From contig JAFZGH010000108.1 of assembly GCA_017555465.1 (NCBI GenBank), positions 1 to 9,302 on the forward strand: a DNA stretch of 9,302 bases. The letters run 5' to 3'. The translations under genes and the position numbers were made by a program. Below, in pieces: positions 1 to 8,014 of this stretch; position 1 is the stretch's first letter, and the number at the start of each line of letters is the position of its first letter. The DNA is from Akkermansia sp. (GTDB lineage Bacteria; Verrucomicrobiota; Verrucomicrobiia; Verrucomicrobiales; Akkermansiaceae). Under the pieces are notes generated by a model, which made no database searches, was not told the origin of the DNA, and worked only from the letters and a program-made list of their open reading frames with translations.

Positions 1-31
1 CTCCGTCGCTCCACCCCTGTCTAACTTCTTA

Positions 32-156
32 CGCCCACTACCGTGGGCTATGAATTCCGCTCGCTTTGCTCGCCGACAAATTACAATTTATCAGCGTATT
101 GTTAATTAGCTGTGCTACAAGAATTTGAAAGCAGTCCTAATGAAACTTTGGGACAC
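32..156. repeat. Dispersed hairpin repeat, copy 1
   Basis: This noncoding stretch shares three ordered blocks with positions 8141-8247. Bases 32-66 match 8141-8175 at 32 of 35 positions and contain a GCCCAC/GTGGGC stem with a 4-base loop. TTACAA lies at 81-86, and GAAACTTTGGGACAC at 142-156. The spacing between blocks differs, so one or both copies have indels. No gene is visible in 1-268. The hairpin-bearing intergenic form resembles REP-type or other non-autonomous repeats, but the family is not identified. Confidence 0.7.
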
Positions 157-207
157 ATGAGTAACGATTGACCATTGTTTATATTTCCCGCCCAGCGGGC
201 GGCGACA

Positions 208-242
208 AAAAAATCACCTGAGGGATTCTCAAGTGATTTTTT
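208..242 (-). terminator. Intrinsic terminator of the autotransporter gene
   Basis: Positions 208-222 and 228-242 form a 15-bp stem with a single G-T wobble and a 5-base loop. Read on the minus strand the stem ends in a run of seven T. It begins 26 bases past the TAA stop of the autotransporter. The A-tract on the other side means it could also stop plus-strand transcription. Confidence 0.88.
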
Positions 243-268
243 GTTTTGTTTTCTTGTGCGGGAAATGC

Positions 269-3200
269 TTAGAACTGGATTCTATAGCCCACCGTAGCAT
301 TGAAGTTCGTGTAGTCGCTTCTCAGCTCCACGGCGGCATCGGCAAAGATGCTGCCGGTGCGCACGGGTACGGAGATACCGGCACCCAGCTCTACGCCGAA
401 GGCGCCCAGCTCAGCGCTCTCGATACCGGCGCGCGTGGCGTAGCCGGTAAATCCGGTGCTGGTGGTGCTCTGGCGGTCGCCGATGTCATACTTCACCAGG
501 GCGCGGGCCTCGAATCCGCAGGCGCGGTTCAGCATGCGCTGGCCCACCACGGCGGCATAGCGGGCACCTGCACCGGCGGTCACGGTATCCAGGCTCTGCT
601 TGCCCACGTTCAGGGCGGCATCTGCTCCGCTTTCGCTGTAGCTGTCCACCTCTGTGTGGCGGTAGGAGATATTGAACACCGGGCTCAGCGTGCTGCGGTT
701 GCTCAGCTGCATGCTGCGGCTCACTTCATACATCAGCCCGAAAGCTGTGCCTTCCGTATCGCCGGATGCGTTGTAGCTTCCGGCAGCGTGGCTCACCGTG
801 CGCTTGTAGTCGGCCGCCATAGTGCCCACCGTGCCGATGAAGGCGTGGCTCCACTTACCCTTGTTGTAGCGGGCAAAGGCGCTCACATAGGTGGTATCCA
901 TATCGCCCTTGAGACTGTCCGGGGCATTGCTCTGCAGGTCACCATACATAGCGGTGAGAGCCAGGCCGAGGGTCAGCTTGTCATTCACCTGCATGCCGGC
1001 ACCCAGGGTGCCGCCCCAGCTGGTGAGCGTGTAGCCGGCAGCAGAGCTGTCGGCATCCTGCTCAGCGCGGTTGCCTTCGGCATTCACCCAGGCAAAGAAG
1101 CGGGAGCCCGTCTGCTTGCCGGATTTTTCGCTTGCAAGGGTGATGGTATTGGCCGTGTTTCCGGCCACGCTGCGGTTGCGGATAGCGCTCAGCTGGCGCT
1201 CCACATCGCCACTCAGAGCCATGCCCAGCGCAGCAGTGGAGGCACCGGCCACAGCGGCCAGGCATTCATCCGTCATCTTACCTGCATCTACAGCATCGAT
1301 AAGCTCGGCGAGCGCGGAGCCCGGTGTAGTGAACTGCGGATTCTGAGCGGCATATGCGTCATTGAGGATGCTCAGCCCATCACGTCCATTATGGGTGTAG
1401 CTGCTAACCGTTTCACCAACCTTATCCTGCACGTAGGTGGGGTTCGTGTTGGCAGTGAGCACCAGCATGGAGCCGGCGGCAGCGCGGCTGAGAGGGGTCT
1501 GCCATGCAAGCGAATAAATCATCTTACCATTGCTGCCAAGCACCTCTTGTTCGCCGTTCAAGGTGGTTTCTCCGTTGTAGGCCTCCCCAAGAGTAAGCAC
1601 CGTAGCGCTGCCACCCGTAAGCTTAAGCAGTTCGCGGTCGGCTACCGTCAGGTTCAATGCGGTATCATTGAGCTTTGCGGCATATGCAGAAGAACCAATG
1701 TTGCCCAGGGTGATACCCTGAGTACTCAGCACGCCTGTGGCCGTCAATGTGGCTGCGCAATCAGTCGTGCCCAGCGTGAGCATGCCTTGCACTTCCAAAT
1801 TGTTGGCTGTGCTCATATCACCCTTCAGCGTCAGCGCACCGGGTACTACCGTGTTACCCACATTGGCAGCCTTCAGATTCATCAGCACCACATCATTACC
1901 ACCGCTATTGCGGGTGCCCAGATGGAGGGTGGAACTATCCGTACCCAGCTTAGCAGCATCCAATGCCATGCCTGCGGCAAGCTCCCCGGTGTATACCGTG
2001 CCGGCCCATGCGTCACTCAGCTCCACACCTTCACCCAAATCCGTGTTATCCTCCAGAAGATACGCACCGCTGCCGGTCAGGGTGATTTTCCTGTCTTCTG
2101 CTGCTTCCAGATTACTGCGGCTCAGCACCGTACCATTCATGTTCACAGTGCCGCCGGTAGCATCATCCTTCGTGCTGCTGATGGTAACACCATCTTTCAG
2201 AGCCGTATCCACCAGCAGAGTACCGCCGTTCAGGGCAATGGTGGCAGTGTCGTCGGTGAATGCAGCATCTGCGGTATCAAGGCTTATTACGGAGTTGGTA
2301 TTCACCCAATAGGTGGTCAGGTCCTTCTCCTGGAAGGCCAGTACTTTACCATCTGCATATTCGGCAACGCGATTATCCACCTTCCAGCTGGCGGTATTGT
2401 CAGCAGCTGTGCCAGTCACCACGGTGTAGATATCCTGAATCGTGCGGAAACCGCTGCCACCGGTAGTACCAGGCTCACCGGCTGCATTCGAATTGGAATA
2501 CCAGTTTTCTTTCTCCGGAGAGGCGCCCAGCAGCGAGGTATCCAACGTCATGTTCCCGGCAAAGGAGAGTGTGCCGCTGTTGTTCAGCACAGCCCCCAGG
2601 GTGACATTGCTCAGCGCCACGGTGCCGCTCGTTGAGATAGCGGAACCAGCGTTCGTTTCCTGCACCGTGCCACCTGTCACGCTGACTGTGCCGGAGATGC
2701 TATCCGTAGTCAGACCATCGGAGAAGGTGGCATTTGCAGCAGAGATGGCATCTGCGCCATACACTCCCTTCAGAGTGCTGGTGGCGTTCAGCGCGAGCTC
2801 TCCGCCGTTCATCTTCAGAACACTATCCGCACCCTCCACCGTTGCGTCAACTGTGTGGTTGTCTGCTGCCAGCGTGTAGTCTCCTGCACCGAGCTCAATG
2901 GTGGAGCCACTTGCGCCAAGAGAGGAGATATTCAACGCGCTTGCTTCACCGCTCACCTTCACCGTGCCGCTCCAGCCTGAGCCTAAGCGCACGCCATCTC
3001 CCAGCGTATTGGCGTCATTGGCCATGGTGTAGGAACCGCCGCCGCTCAGCACTACGGAGCCGCTACCCTCAACCGTCACCTGGTTGGATTTGAGTTCCGT
3101 GCCGCTCAGAATCGTCACGCTGCTGTCTGCCGTTTTCGCAACGATTTCCATCGTGTCGTTAGGCAGATGCGTGGAAAGCACCAGACTACCACCATTGAGC

Positions 3201-6200
3201 ACCAGTCCCGTAGCTTGGTCTCCCTCGATGTTCGTGAACATTGCATCAGTCTGGTCATAGGTGATGATATCCCCGTCATTGATGTAGAACTCCGTGCCAA
3301 CACGACTCTTGTCTGTCACTACGTGCAGCTTGCCGGTGGCTTCGTCGAAGGTGTAGTAGATGCCACCGGTCACGCTCCAGTTGGCACCTGTGGCATTGGC
3401 AGAATTGCCTTCAACCACCTGAATCTCCATGCCTTCCGAAGACATGAAGCCGGAGTTCATTCTCTCTGCCGAGCTGCCTTGCTGGTAGTGCGGGTCGATG
3501 GTGGTGACAGCGAAATCATCCTTGAGGATAGTGATATTGCCGCTCAAGTTCAGCGAGCCGCTGTTGGTAATCTTACCGCCCAGCGTGCTGGTGCCGCTCA
3601 GGGTCAGCTCGCCGTTGTTCGTAATCGCGCCGCCGGTGGTCAGGCCGTTGGAAATTTCGGTGGAACCGCCGGCAATTTCCAGCGAACCCACATTCAGGCT
3701 GCCCAGTGTGTTATTCGTGCCGCTCAGCGTCAGCTTTTTGCCGGTCAGGCTGATTGAACCGCCACTGTTCAGGTTTGCAGCTACGCTCTGGTCCTGGTCC
3801 AGTAGTGTGTGGTCTGCATCGCCCAGGTCCAGCGAGGGGCTTCCCTGTGCCAGCTCCTGCAGATTCATGTCGGAGGTGTTGCCGGTGGTTTGCAGCGTGC
3901 CGCTCCAGTCTGAGCCAAGCTTCACATTAGCGTCCAGTGTTGTGATTCCGTCTTCCAGGATATAAGTACCCTTGCCGGTCAGCTCCACAGCATCACTGCC
4001 GGCAACCAGCTGGCTGGCATTCAGCTGGCTGGCATTCAGAGTAACTCCGTTGCTGATTTCTACAGTGCCTGCCTTATTGGCAGTAATTTTCATCGTGTCG
4101 TTAAGCAGATCCGTGGAAAGCACCAGATTGCCACCATTGAGAACCAGCCCGGTAGCGTCTTTGCCGTTGATGTTCTTAAACATTGCAGCATTCTGGTCAT
4201 AGGTGATGGTATCCTCGTCATTGATGTAGAACGATGTTTCCACGAGGGACTTGTCTTCCAGCACGTGCAGCTTGCCGGTAGCTTCGTCGAAGGTGTAGCT
4301 GCCATCGTTCACATCGGTCACACTCCAGATGGCACCTGTAGCATTGGCAGAGTTGCCTTCAACCACCTGAATCGTCATGCCAGCCGACGAAGATATGAAG
4401 CCGGAGGTCATGCTCTCTGCCGAGCTGCCTTGCTGGTAGTGCGGGTCGAAGGTGGTGACAGCGAAACCATCCTTGAGGATAGTGATATTGCCGCTCAGGC
4501 TCAGCTCGCCGCTGTTGGTAATCTTGCCGCCCAGCGTGCTGTTGCCGCCCACGGTAAGGGTAGCACCTGTTGCTACCGAGCTGTCACCACCGGTGGTCAG
4601 ACCATCGGTAATGGTGGTGGAACCGCCGGCAATTTCCAGGGAGTCCACATTCAGGCTGCCCAGCTTGTTATTCGTGCCGCTCAGCGTCAGCTTGTTGTCT
4701 ACCAGGCTGATGGAGCCGGTGCTGGTCAGGTTGGCTGCTACGCTCTGGTCGCGGGCTGCCAGCGTGTGGCTATTGCTGCCCAGTTCCACCTTGGAGCCGT
4801 TCACACCCAGCTTATCCAGCTCCAGTGCGGTAGTGTTGCCTGTGGTGTTCACTGTGCCGGTCCAGTCTTCGCCTACGCTCACGCCAGTACCCAGCGTATT
4901 GGTGCCATTGGCCATGGTGTAGGAACCGCCGCCTCTCAGCACTACGGAGCCGCTACCCTCAACCGACACCTGGTTGGACTTGAGTTCCGTGCCGCTCAGA
5001 ATCTTCACGCTGCTGTCTGCTTTTTTCGCAACGATGCCCTGGCTATTCTCAAGCTTCTTGCCAAGTTCGAGACTACCGCCCTCCAGGCTGAACTTCGTGG
5101 ATGCCGTTTTCAGATTTTCTGCTCCCGTGTCGTATTTTACTACGCCATTCTTAACATAGTAAACGGAATAATCCGGCGTCTCATTCACTGTGACCTTGCC
5201 ATCGGCATAGGAAGCCGTCGCAGAGTCTACGAGCCAGGTACAGTTAGCAATGCCGGTTATGGTGCCGGTGCCAGTAAGCACCGTATAAACGGTTGCTTGC
5301 CGGTAGCCATTGCTGCCTTCAGTGCAGGCGTACTCACCTTGCAAACGGGAGCTCACAATGTTCATGGTGCAACTACCCTCAAATATCAAGGTGCCATTGT
5401 TTTCAATGATACCGCCGATGTTCCATTTTGTGCCAGGGTTCAGTTCCATTTCTGCTCCTTCTGCCACGGTAACCTTGCCGTTGCTGGTCAGTGTGCAGGC
5501 GTTGTCCTCACTAGAGTGTGTAACGTAGGTCTCCCCGTAAAAAGTAGTGTTACCATTCAGCGTTATGGTGTTGTTATTATAGAAATACACGAAACTCCGA
5601 AATATCAGGTCGCGATTCGACACCATGGTGCTACCTGGATTCAAATATATAGAAGAACCAATGGATAATGCGCTGTTGGCAGCCTCTATCTGCAATGTAC
5701 TGTTCGTTTTTTTATAAAAGTCACCTATGTTCAGATATGTGGTGAGCTCGTTTACTGCACTCGTAATCGTCGCTGTTGCTGCTGAATCTGAATTTTTGCC
5801 AACGTATAGCAGATAATTCAGCCCAGCCGTCTCGTTCATATTACTGTCAATCGTCAGCTGGCCTCCTGTTATATAGATGAGGCACGCTACAGAATCATTT
5901 GTATTGATTCCGAATTTTGGGGAAATGAAAGAAGTTGTCAATCCGGTGGCTCCGGCACCCTCTAAGATGAATGAATCACCGACATATGGATTATCACCTT
6001 GCTTGATAATAATGCCGCCATCGCGTACATTATTAAGTAATTGATACAAGTCACCACGTGTTTTTAATGAGCAATCACCTGCGGTTATGTTAATTGTAGC
6101 ATTTTCTTCTACAAAAAGCTCCCCTGCGTAGAAATCCAAATGTGCATCGTCCTTAACGGTGAGATTTAATGTATGCCCGTTTTTTACGTTTACTGCAGTT

Positions 6201-6454
6201 GCAGTGAATTCCCTCCAACCATCCTCGGCTTGAAGGGTAACTGAGTTCTTGCCGGTAGTCACTATTCCATATGTTTGGTCGGAATCGATCACATAGGTGT
6301 CTTGGCTCAAGGTAAGGTTATCCAATCCAGCAGCTGCGGCGGAGAAGGACGCCAGAGTGGCGGTGGCGAGAGTGGTGGTGACCACGGCGGGGCTCAGCAG
6401 GGCAGTGATGGCCAGCAGAGCGCGGCGAAGTGCGGTGGGGAGATGCAGTTTCAT
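269..6454 (-). CDS. Very large type V autotransporter (outer-membrane beta-barrel with repeat-rich passenger)
   Basis: The 2061-residue product looks like a classical monomeric autotransporter: exported by Sec, barrel inserted in the outer membrane, passenger displayed outside. Residues 1 to about 42 form a signal peptide with a basic start (Lys2, RR at 10-11), a long hydrophobic stretch and an Ala-rich end. Residues 45-1700 are a Gly/Ser/Thr/Asn-rich passenger of short beta-strand repeats (many LSG, NSG and LNGG turns), as expected for a beta-helix. About 1705-1775 is a helical linker (DVERQLSAIRNR), and 1786-2061 is a 276-residue barrel ending GYRIQF with the terminal Phe typical of such barrels. 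The passenger contains a ladder of about 315-residue modules, two of them strongly alike. The ATG at 6454 is chosen because the signal peptide starts there; no clear ribosome site precedes it. Family assignment is firm; ligand and function are unknown. Confidence 0.93.
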   Translation of the reverse strand: MKLHLPTALRRALLAITALLSPAVVTTTLATATLASFSAAAAGLDNLTLSQDTYVIDSDQTYGIVTTGKNSVTLQAEDGWREFTATAVNVKNGHTLNLTVKDDAHLDFYAGELFVEENATINITAGDCSLKTRGDLYQLLNNVRDGGIIIKQGDNPYVGDSFILEGAGATGLTTSFISPKFGINTNDSVACLIYITGGQLTIDSNMNETAGLNYLLYVGKNSDSAATATITSAVNELTTYLNIGDFYKKTNSTLQIEAANSALSIGSSIYLNPGSTMVSNRDLIFRSFVYFYNNNTITLNGNTTFYGETYVTHSSEDNACTLTSNGKVTVAEGAEMELNPGTKWNIGGIIENNGTLIFEGSCTMNIVSSRLQGEYACTEGSNGYRQATVYTVLTGTGTITGIANCTWLVDSATASYADGKVTVNETPDYSVYYVKNGVVKYDTGAENLKTASTKFSLEGGSLELGKKLENSQGIVAKKADSSVKILSGTELKSNQVSVEGSGSVVLRGGGSYTMANGTNTLGTGVSVGEDWTGTVNTTGNTTALELDKLGVNGSKVELGSNSHTLAARDQSVAANLTSTGSISLVDNKLTLSGTNNKLGSLNVDSLEIAGGSTTITDGLTTGGDSSVATGATLTVGGNSTLGGKITNSGELSLSGNITILKDGFAVTTFDPHYQQGSSAESMTSGFISSSAGMTIQVVEGNSANATGAIWSVTDVNDGSYTFDEATGKLHVLEDKSLVETSFYINDEDTITYDQNAAMFKNINGKDATGLVLNGGNLVLSTDLLNDTMKITANKAGTVEISNGVTLNASQLNASQLVAGSDAVELTGKGTYILEDGITTLDANVKLGSDWSGTLQTTGNTSDMNLQELAQGSPSLDLGDADHTLLDQDQSVAANLNSGGSISLTGKKLTLSGTNNTLGSLNVGSLEIAGGSTEISNGLTTGGAITNNGELTLSGTSTLGGKITNSGSLNLSGNITILKDDFAVTTIDPHYQQGSSAERMNSGFMSSEGMEIQVVEGNSANATGANWSVTGGIYYTFDEATGKLHVVTDKSRVGTEFYINDGDIITYDQTDAMFTNIEGDQATGLVLNGGSLVLSTHLPNDTMEIVAKTADSSVTILSGTELKSNQVTVEGSGSVVLSGGGSYTMANDANTLGDGVRLGSGWSGTVKVSGEASALNISSLGASGSTIELGAGDYTLAADNHTVDATVEGADSVLKMNGGELALNATSTLKGVYGADAISAANATFSDGLTTDSISGTVSVTGGTVQETNAGSAISTSGTVALSNVTLGAVLNNSGTLSFAGNMTLDTSLLGASPEKENWYSNSNAAGEPGTTGGSGFRTIQDIYTVVTGTAADNTASWKVDNRVAEYADGKVLAFQEKDLTTYWVNTNSVISLDTADAAFTDDTATIALNGGTLLVDTALKDGVTISSTKDDATGGTVNMNGTVLSRSNLEAAEDRKITLTGSGAYLLEDNTDLGEGVELSDAWAGTVYTGELAAGMALDAAKLGTDSSTLHLGTRNSGGNDVVLMNLKAANVGNTVVPGALTLKGDMSTANNLEVQGMLTLGTTDCAATLTATGVLSTQGITLGNIGSSAYAAKLNDTALNLTVADRELLKLTGGSATVLTLGEAYNGETTLNGEQEVLGSNGKMIYSLAWQTPLSRAAAGSMLVLTANTNPTYVQDKVGETVSSYTHNGRDGLSILNDAYAAQNPQFTTPGSALAELIDAVDAGKMTDECLAAVAGASTAALGMALSGDVERQLSAIRNRSVAGNTANTITLASEKSGKQTGSRFFAWVNAEGNRAEQDADSSAAGYTLTSWGGTLGAGMQVNDKLTLGLALTAMYGDLQSNAPDSLKGDMDTTYVSAFARYNKGKWSHAFIGTVGTMAADYKRTVSHAAGSYNASGDTEGTAFGLMYEVSRSMQLSNRSTLSPVFNISYRHTEVDSYSESGADAALNVGKQSLDTVTAGAGARYAAVVGQRMLNRACGFEARALVKYDIGDRQSTTSTGFTGYATRAGIESAELGAFGVELGAGISVPVRTGSIFADAAVELRSDYTNFNATVGYRIQF
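3001..3145 (-). repeat. Intragenic direct repeat R1, second copy (autotransporter)
   Basis: These 145 bases match 4891-5035 at 137 positions by hand count, with no gaps. They encode the motif SSVTILSGTELKSNQV followed by VEGSGSVVLSGGGSYTMAN, nearly the same as in the other copy. They lie at the start of the third passenger module, residues about 1103-1151. Confidence 0.92.
3149..3793 (-). repeat. Intragenic direct repeat R2, second copy (autotransporter)
   Basis: This stretch is a long duplicate of 4091-4750 with several in-frame indels. It includes segments such as NITILKDDFAVTT, DPHYQQGSSAE, VVEGNSANATGA, YTFDEATGKLHV and ATGLVLNGGSLVLST. The block around 3480-3545 differs from its partner at only two positions. 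Confidence 0.9.
4007..4036 (-). repeat. 15-bp tandem duplication inside the passenger
   Basis: The unit CAGCTGGCTGGCATT occurs twice back to back without a mismatch and encodes NASQLNASQL near residue 805. It keeps the frame and lies in the diverged part of the second module. Confidence 0.95.
4091..4750 (-). repeat. Intragenic direct repeat R2, first copy (autotransporter)
   Basis: This is the partner of 3149-3793. It is about 15 bases longer, mainly because of small in-frame indels, for example around SVTDVNDGSYTF against SVTGGIYYTF and around the TTGGDSSVATGATL segment. Together with R1 it makes up passenger modules of roughly 315 residues. Confidence 0.9.
4891..5035 (-). repeat. Intragenic direct repeat R1, first copy (autotransporter)
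   Basis: This is the partner of 3001-3145, 1890 bp away in the same gene and orientation. It encodes the start of the first of the strongly similar passenger modules, residues about 473-521. The corresponding stretch of the module between the two copies is clearly diverged, so the repeat is not a simple tandem array. Confidence 0.92.
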
Positions 6455-6524
6455 GATGGAGAAAATGGGTGAATGACAAGATGAAAATCAGAATAAAATG
6501 TGTTGGAAGACAACTCTTAATCCT

Positions 6525-6550
6525 ATCATAATAGGGGGGGTAACAAGCAA
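6525..6550 (-). promoter_or_regulatory. Possible autotransporter promoter with C7 tract in the spacer
   Basis: On the minus strand a TTGCTT box (6545-6550) is followed by a run of seven C (6534-6540) and by overlapping TATTAT (6528-6533) and TATGAT (6525-6530) boxes. The spacer from TTGCTT to TATGAT is 14 bases, short of the usual 16-18. This is the most promoter-like sequence in the 282-bp gap before the gene and leaves a leader of about 65 bases. The assignment is tentative. Confidence 0.3.
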
Positions 6551-6590
6551 ATTCATTCAACATGACGTTTTTTTCTACCATAGAGGCGCT

Positions 6591-6663
6591 TGCGGCGGGG
6601 ATGGGGGCGCCGTCGGCGTTTACCAAGATGCCGACGGAGAAACCGTGCAGTCCGGTCACGGCG
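6591..6663 (-). pseudogene. Remnant of a phospho-sugar mutase gene fragment
   Basis: Bases 6591-6660 align without gaps to 8781-8850, inside the mutase gene, at 57 of 70 positions; the next three bases also match. In the mutase reading frame the minus strand gives AVTGLHGFSVG followed by ILVNADGAPIPA, against AVAGLRDFSAG and TMVDAEGDPIPA in the intact gene, 14 of 23 residues identical. Similarity fades on both sides, there is no start codon, and the frame runs into unrelated sequence. It therefore looks like a short decayed duplicate, not a working gene. It lies between the autotransporter promoter region and the palindrome at 6694. Confidence 0.75.
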
Positions 6664-6693
6664 CCCGGTGATAAATGGGGCGTTGGCGAGACG

Positions 6694-6734
6694 TTTCCTG
6701 AAAATCGGGAATTATATTTCCGATTTTCAGGAAA
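6694..6734. repeat. 41-bp palindrome, copy at the ATPase 3' end
   Basis: Two arms begin TTTCCTGAAAATCGG when each is read inward. The 15-bp perfect stem extends to 18 with one mismatch, around a central AT-rich loop. The copy at 8015-8055 is identical at 40 of 41 positions; the only difference is A against G in the centre. It ends two bases beyond the ATPase TAA stop (6737-6739). It could form a hairpin in RNA, but no clean T-run follows on the minus strand, so a terminator role is uncertain. Confidence 0.95.
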
Positions 6735-6736
6735 AA

Positions 6737-7972
6737 TTATAAGGCGGAGATAGGCAGTGCAGAGGCGCCGAAGGGCAAAGGACGGGGCTCTGTGGCAGAG
6801 CAGAGAACAGTGGGGGGCTGCAGGCTGGCCCATGAGGCTACTGGCAGGCGTCGACACCAGCGGGTGTCGTTGTCTTTAGGGGTGGAAGTGCGTTTTACTT
6901 CGATGGGGTAGATGTTGGCCTCTTCTTCAAGCACGAAATCCACTTCTGCGCCATCGTGGGCGCGGTAATAGGAGAGGATGGGCTTTACCCCGGCATTTGC
7001 ATAGCTGCGCATCAGCTGGCCGTATACCCAGGTTTCGAGGATGGCCCCGGCATAGTTGCTTTCCCTGAGGGATTCGCTGCTGCGCCAGCCGGCTAACCAG
7101 CAGCACAGGCCGGTATCGGTGAAATAGAGTTTGGGCGTTTTGGCAAGGCGTTTGATGGTGTTCACGTAGTAAGGTTCCAGCAATTCGATCACGCCCGAGG
7201 CCTGCAGAATGGAAATCCATGCAGCAGCAGTTTTTGCGGCGACTCCGGCATCTCTTGCCAGATCGCTATAGACAAGCTGCTGGCCTGTGCGCATGGCGGC
7301 AGAGCGCATTAGCCGAACGAAAGCAGTTTCGTCGCCCACTCGGGTGAGTTGGCGGATATCCCGTTCTACATAAGTCTGCATATAGTCCCTGAAATAGTCA
7401 TACCACGGTATGCAGGTTTTGGTGAGTTCGGGGTATCCGCCTCGGAAAATGCGTTCATATAGCTCCGGTAGGGGGCAGACGGCTTCCATGCACAGGCCTG
7501 ATTCTGCGTTGCCCGGGGCAAAGGGGGTGCTCACGGAGGTGCCGTACAGTTCTCTCTGTGAGAAAGAGTACAAATCGATAATGCCTATGCGGCCTGCCAG
7601 GGATTCGCTTACCCCTTTCATCATGTGGAAGCGTTGCGAACCGGTGAGCCAGTACATGCCGGGGCGCCGGTCTGCGTCGATTTTCATCTTGATAGCGCGG
7701 AATAAATCCGGCGCATACTGGATTTCGTCGATGCAGAGAGGGGTGCCATGTGCTTCCAGAAATCCCTGGGGGTCTTTACGCGCAAAGTCGAGTTGCTGAA
7801 AATCATCAAGCGTGATGTAGCGCATACCTTCTGGGAGCAAATGCCGCAGCAGAGTGGATTTGCCCACCTGGCGGGCTCCTGTCAGTAGTATGCATGGGTA
7901 ATACTGCGTCAATTCCAGTATTTTTGCTGCTACGCTTCTTTCTCTGTATTCCTTGCTTGCGCTCTTTTTCAT
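6737..7972 (-). CDS. AAA_14/DUF4143 family ATPase
   Basis: The 411-residue protein has the full layout of the AAA_14 plus DUF4143 family. The Walker A motif is GARQVGKST at 32-40, Walker B is LCIDE at 79-83, and a sensor-like LTGSQ lies at 109-113. The DUF4143 part includes FRGGYPEL (177-183), YVERDI (201-206), a winged-helix-like stretch (230-270) and KLYFTDTGL (281-289). Near the end, EVDF (343-346) and IEVK (357-360) match the PD-(D/E)XK-like motif often seen in this family. Length is typical and nothing is broken, so it should bind and hydrolyse ATP. The family's cellular role is poorly known. These genes are commonly present in several copies per genome and are sometimes seen as mobile or as defence-like. 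It stands alone between two palindromes. The ATG at 7972 is supported by the position of the P-loop. Confidence 0.93.
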   Translation of the reverse strand: MKKSASKEYRERSVAAKILELTQYYPCILLTGARQVGKSTLLRHLLPEGMRYITLDDFQQLDFARKDPQGFLEAHGTPLCIDEIQYAPDLFRAIKMKIDADRRPGMYWLTGSQRFHMMKGVSESLAGRIGIIDLYSFSQRELYGTSVSTPFAPGNAESGLCMEAVCPLPELYERIFRGGYPELTKTCIPWYDYFRDYMQTYVERDIRQLTRVGDETAFVRLMRSAAMRTGQQLVYSDLARDAGVAAKTAAAWISILQASGVIELLEPYYVNTIKRLAKTPKLYFTDTGLCCWLAGWRSSESLRESNYAGAILETWVYGQLMRSYANAGVKPILSYYRAHDGAEVDFVLEEEANIYPIEVKRTSTPKDNDTRWCRRLPVASWASLQPPTVLCSATEPRPLPFGASALPISAL

Positions 7973-7981
7973 CCTGTACGC

Positions 7982-8010
7982 ATCATGACATGAGTGATGT
8001 AAAAAGTCAA
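7982..8010 (-). promoter_or_regulatory. Sigma70-type promoter for the ATPase gene
   Basis: On the minus strand TTGACT (8005-8010) and CATGAT (7982-7987) are separated by exactly 17 bases, and a TG one base upstream of the second box gives an extended -10. Transcription would start about three bases before the ATG at 7972, so the message would be almost leaderless. This agrees with the lack of a spaced ribosome site. The -35 box begins four bases from the palindrome at 8015-8055. Confidence 0.55.
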
Positions 8011-8014
8011 GTGA

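Noticed and set aside
233..2635. Open frame of 800 codons on the plus strand.
   Set aside because: It is antisense to the autotransporter barrel and passenger, starts inside the terminator hairpin, and its product is a Cys/His/Gly/Ala-rich string with no domain. It is explained by the codon bias of the real gene.
4265..5668. Open frame of 467 codons on the plus strand.
   Set aside because: It lies in the same antisense relation to the autotransporter, and its internal repeats only mirror the duplicated modules on the other strand.
6318..6857. 179-codon minus-strand frame covering the gap between ATPase and autotransporter.
   Set aside because: Its two ends are out-of-frame readings of the two flanking genes and it crosses the palindrome. 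Only its middle is meaningful, as the mutase remnant.
6737..6900. Possible frameshift in the C-terminus of the ATPase after IEVKR.
   Set aside because: The residues look slightly irregular, but the ending with TEPRPLP and ALPISAL is in the same frame and the spacing fits the family, so no frameshift is needed.
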